NCBI GenBank assembly: GCA_012727625.1
Contig: JAAYGP010000371.1
Coordinates: 1-7,938, forward strand
DNA from: Clostridiaceae bacterium
Lineage (GTDB): Bacteria; Bacillota; Clostridia; DSM-8532
Direction of reading: 5' to 3'
DNA: 7,938 nucleotides
The translations under genes were made by a program, and so were the position numbers. The notes under the pieces were generated by a model. That model saw only the letters and a list, made by a program, of their open reading frames with translations. It ran no database searches and was not told where the DNA came from. This document shows positions 5,830-7,938 of the stretch, one piece after another (position 1 is the stretch's first letter; every line of letters starts with the position of its first letter).

Positions 5830-6594
5830 TTGAGTTTTATTGAAAAAGTAGGCTTACAATTATATACAGTCAGAGATGAAGCAGAAAAGGACTTTTTAGG
5901 AACACTGGAAAAAGTGGCCGGGATGGGATATAAGGGAGTTGAATTTGCCGGGTTTTTCAATACCCCGGCCAGGGAATTGAAAGAGGTTCTTGAAAAGCTC
6001 TCGTTAATTCCTGTCGCAAGTCACACTCCTGTGGAACTTCTGAAGGATGATTTGGACAGTGTTATTGAATACAACAAGGAAATAGGCACCCGGGCTATAA
6101 TCTGCCCCTGGACAAAAATTGACTCCTATGAGGACGTTGTTGAAGTCGCTGAATTAATGAACACAGTGGCTCCAAAAATCATAAAGGCAGGAATGAAAGT
6201 CGGCTACCATAACCATGGCGATGAGTTTAAAATTTTCAACGGAGAATACGGTTTGGATTTGCTAATGAACCTTACTGAAAAAGCGGGGGTTTTCCCTGAA
6301 ATAGACGTATTTTGGGTTGAATACGCCGGAGTTGACGCAATAAACTATATTTCCAAATATAAAAACCGGTGTGAAATGGTTCACCTGAAAGATATGAAAA
6401 AAAGAGGCGAAACTGAAACTGTTGAAATCGGCAACGGTATCCTGGATATAAAAGGCATTATAAAAAAGAGCCTGGCATCCGGCGTTAAATATATTCTGGT
6501 GGAACAGGATAACACCGATAAACCATCCCTGGAAGCTGTTAAAATCAGCATCCGCAACCTAAAAGCAATAGCTGCGGAAATGAATATATCATAA
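5830..6594 (+). CDS. Sugar phosphate isomerase/epimerase-type TIM barrel (xylose isomerase-like, AP_endonuc_2 fold)
   Basis: This is a cytoplasmic, probably divalent-metal-dependent TIM barrel of 254 residues. Family members include epimerases, the inosose dehydratase IolE and lyases acting on 3-keto-glycosides. It opens with G-L-Q-L-Y-T-V-R-D (8-16) and has G-V-E-F-A-G at 36-41. The likely metal site is made from H127/H129 in Y-H-N-H, D159 in E-I-D-V-F-W, H185 in V-H-L-K-D and E225 in V-E-Q-D. The TTG start is supported by AAGGGGG at 5815-5821, eight bases upstream. It is shorter than typical IolE, which argues mildly against a plain inositol route. The 82-base gap after the second dehydrogenase holds no convincing promoter, so cotranscription is likely. 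With two Gfo/Idh/MocA enzymes, a role in isomerising, dehydrating or cleaving a keto-sugar made by the first dehydrogenase is the best inference. The exact reaction is unknown. Confidence 0.92.
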   Translation: MSFIEKVGLQLYTVRDEAEKDFLGTLEKVAGMGYKGVEFAGFFNTPARELKEVLEKLSLIPVASHTPVELLKDDLDSVIEYNKEIGTRAIICPWTKIDSYEDVVEVAELMNTVAPKIIKAGMKVGYHNHGDEFKIFNGEYGLDLLMNLTEKAGVFPEIDVFWVEYAGVDAINYISKYKNRCEMVHLKDMKKRGETETVEIGNGILDIKGIIKKSLASGVKYILVEQDNTDKPSLEAVKISIRNLKAIAAEMNIS

Positions 6595-6695
6595 TCAGAT
6601 TATAGATCCCCGCGCTAAGCTGCCTAATCACAACATATTAAGTAGTGAGTGGTTCAAAGGATATACACAAAACGTCAATATCACAGTTAATTTTT

Positions 6696-6720
6696 AAGGG
6701 GGCATGATTTTCGCCCCCTT
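6696..6720 (+). terminator. Hairpin terminator at the end of the sugar gene cluster
   Basis: An 8-bp GC-rich stem (AAGGGGGC pairing with GCCCCCTT) with a 9-base loop lies about 100 bases after the TIM-barrel stop. The tail on the + strand is short (CTTTA), so termination may be partial. The hairpin also lies in the convergent space with the minus-strand PLP enzyme and may serve both directions. No gene was seen in 6595-6695. Confidence 0.6.
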
Positions 6721-6773
6721 TACAACTATTAAAAAAACGGTATTTTGCAGATAAGCTGATTCAGTTAAGTCGA

Positions 6774-6802
6774 TTGAGATGGGTTTTTAACCGGAATCTC
6801 AA
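6774..6802 (-). terminator. Hairpin downstream of the PLP enzyme gene
   Basis: A 7-bp outer stem (TTGAGAT with ATCTCAA) and a 4-bp inner stem (GGTT with AACC) are separated by a small asymmetric bulge and closed by a TTT loop. It lies 60 bases beyond the end of the minus-strand gene, where a 3' end structure is expected. No T-tract follows on either strand, so it may be an RNA 3'-end stabiliser or a terminator needing other factors. No gene was seen in 6721-6861. Confidence 0.35.
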
Positions 6803-6861
6803 ACTTGTAGAGTCTTTTTGGTCACAAAGATTTAATTATGTCAAAAATCCTGGAATAAAGC

Positions 6862-7938
6862 CTACTTTATGGCCTCGTTGAAGTCGTTGATTAAATCTTC
6901 AATTTCCTCCAGACCGACGGATACCCTTATTAAATTATCGCTGATCCCGAGTTTTTCACGTTCCTCCTTTGGCATTGAAGCGTGGGACATGCGCGCCGGA
7001 TAGGATACTATTGTCTCTACGCCGCCAAGGCTTACTGCCACCGCCGCAAGTTTCACATTTTTCATAAACCTTTTGGCTGTTTCGTTATCATGAGTTTCAA
7101 AGGAAAGAACTGAGCCCGCTCCGTCCGCCTGTGAATAATGGATGTTACGGCCCGGATGTTCTGAAAGCCCCGGATAGAATACCTTTTTAACGCTTTTTTC
7201 TTTGGCCAGCCATTCTGCAAGTTTTTGTGCGCTATTTTGCTGATAATCCATTCTGACTTTAAGAGTTTTAAGGCCTCTGAGCAAAAGCCAGCTGTCCTGC
7301 GGGCCCAAAACAGCGCCGTAACCAATCTGAACCGCGTATATTGCTTTGGACAGATCATCGCTTGCGGTAACAACAAGACCACCCACAACATCGCTGTGCC
7401 CGCCTATAAATTTAGTCGCGCTGTGTATTACTATATCAATGCCAAGCAAAACAGGCCTCTGAAGATAAGGTGACATAAACGTATTGTCAATAATTGTAAT
7501 GAGCCCGTGTTTTTTTGCTATCCTTACCATTTCCCTGATATCTGTTATTTTCATTGTCGGGTTTGAAGGAGTCTCAAGATATATCGCTTTGGTATTCCCC
7601 TTAACACTCTTTTCAACAATTGCAGGATCGGTTGTATCAACAAACTCAACTTCCAGGTTGAATCGCTTGAATATTGTTGTGCTTGCCCTGTAAGTTCCGC
7701 CATAAACGTCTCTGCACATTATAATATGATCACCTGAAGAGAATATGGAAAGGACGGAAGATACCGCCGCCATTCCTGAGGAAAACGCAAAACCCTTGCA
7801 TCCCCCCTCAAGAGAGGCAATTGTTTCTTCAAGGGCAAATCTTGTGGGATTTCCGGACCTTGAATAAAAAAATTCCTGCTTCGCATCAACATCCTTCTGG
7901 TGATATGTAGATACCTGATATATAGGTATACTAAGAGC
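6862..7938 (-). CDS. Cys/Met-metabolism PLP-dependent enzyme (cystathionine gamma-synthase or gamma-lyase type), 5' end outside the window
   Basis: This is a cytoplasmic PLP enzyme of the trans-sulfuration family, which joins cysteine to an activated homoserine or cleaves cystathionine. The window holds 358 residues up to the stop. The frame is open to the right edge, so roughly 20 N-terminal residues and the start are missing. Visible landmarks in order are Y-S-R-S-G-N-P-T-R (about 25-33 of the visible part), S-S-G-M-A-A-V, the cofactor-ring aspartate in I-I-D-N-T-F, the Schiff-base lysine in S-A-T-K-F-I-G-G-H-S-D (lysine codon at 7411-7413), and the C-terminal L-I-R-V-S-V-G-L-E. All key residues are intact. 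An internal ATG at 7773 is not the start, since conserved sequence continues upstream of it. Synthase (MetB), lyase (MccB/CTH) or homocysteine synthase roles cannot be separated here. It converges with the sugar cluster and appears unrelated to it. Confidence 0.93.
   Translation of the reverse strand, partial: ALSIPIYQVSTYHQKDVDAKQEFFYSRSGNPTRFALEETIASLEGGCKGFAFSSGMAAVSSVLSIFSSGDHIIMCRDVYGGTYRASTTIFKRFNLEVEFVDTTDPAIVEKSVKGNTKAIYLETPSNPTMKITDIREMVRIAKKHGLITIIDNTFMSPYLQRPVLLGIDIVIHSATKFIGGHSDVVGGLVVTASDDLSKAIYAVQIGYGAVLGPQDSWLLLRGLKTLKVRMDYQQNSAQKLAEWLAKEKSVKKVFYPGLSEHPGRNIHYSQADGAGSVLSFETHDNETAKRFMKNVKLAAVAVSLGGVETIVSYPARMSHASMPKEEREKLGISDNLIRVSVGLEEIEDLINDFNEAIK

Noticed and set aside
1..7938. 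CRISPR array, tRNA/rRNA, or insertion sequence
   Set aside because: No regularly spaced repeats, no tRNA-like or rRNA sequence and no transposase or paired terminal repeats were seen on either strand.

Overview
The window looks like a chromosomal segment of an anaerobic, moderately AT-rich Firmicute, probably a clostridium. The evidence is strong AGGAGG-type ribosome binding sites, frequent TTG starts, AGA/AGG/ATA codon use, TTGNNN-17-TATAAT promoters and the gene families present. A species cannot be named from the sequence alone.

Layout. Positions 1-552 hold an upstream region and an Hsp20 small heat-shock protein gene (+). Positions 694-1733 (-) are a small gene graveyard: the C-terminal part of a flavin disulfide reductase with a frameshift, then a 5'-truncated GGDEF domain with a GRDEF motif. 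An intact nitroreductase (-) follows at 1721-2233, its end overlapping the open frame of the GGDEF remnant. The divergent region 2234-2489 carries the lacI-family promoter and two operator-like palindromes. Positions 2490-6594 (+) form the main unit: a LacI-family regulator, two consecutive Gfo/Idh/MocA oxidoreductases and a sugar phosphate isomerase/epimerase-type TIM barrel, followed by a hairpin. Positions 6862-7938 (-) are a Cys/Met-metabolism PLP enzyme (cystathionine gamma-synthase/lyase type) that runs off the right edge.

How the genes work together. The LacI regulator probably represses its own promoter: one near-perfect palindrome with a central CG lies at the predicted transcription start, and a second, weaker copy abuts the ribosome binding site. 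Read-through would place the two dehydrogenases and the TIM barrel under the same control. Two NAD(P)-linked sugar dehydrogenases plus a metal-dependent TIM barrel is the enzyme set of known pathways that process sugars or glycosides through keto intermediates (C-glycoside deglycosylation, levoglucosan catabolism, the E. coli ycj cluster, inositol catabolism). An oxidise / cleave-or-isomerise / reduce cycle is therefore the best hypothesis, but the substrate cannot be read from the sequence. No transporter, kinase or glycoside hydrolase lies within the window.

No RNA genes, CRISPR array or intact mobile element were seen.
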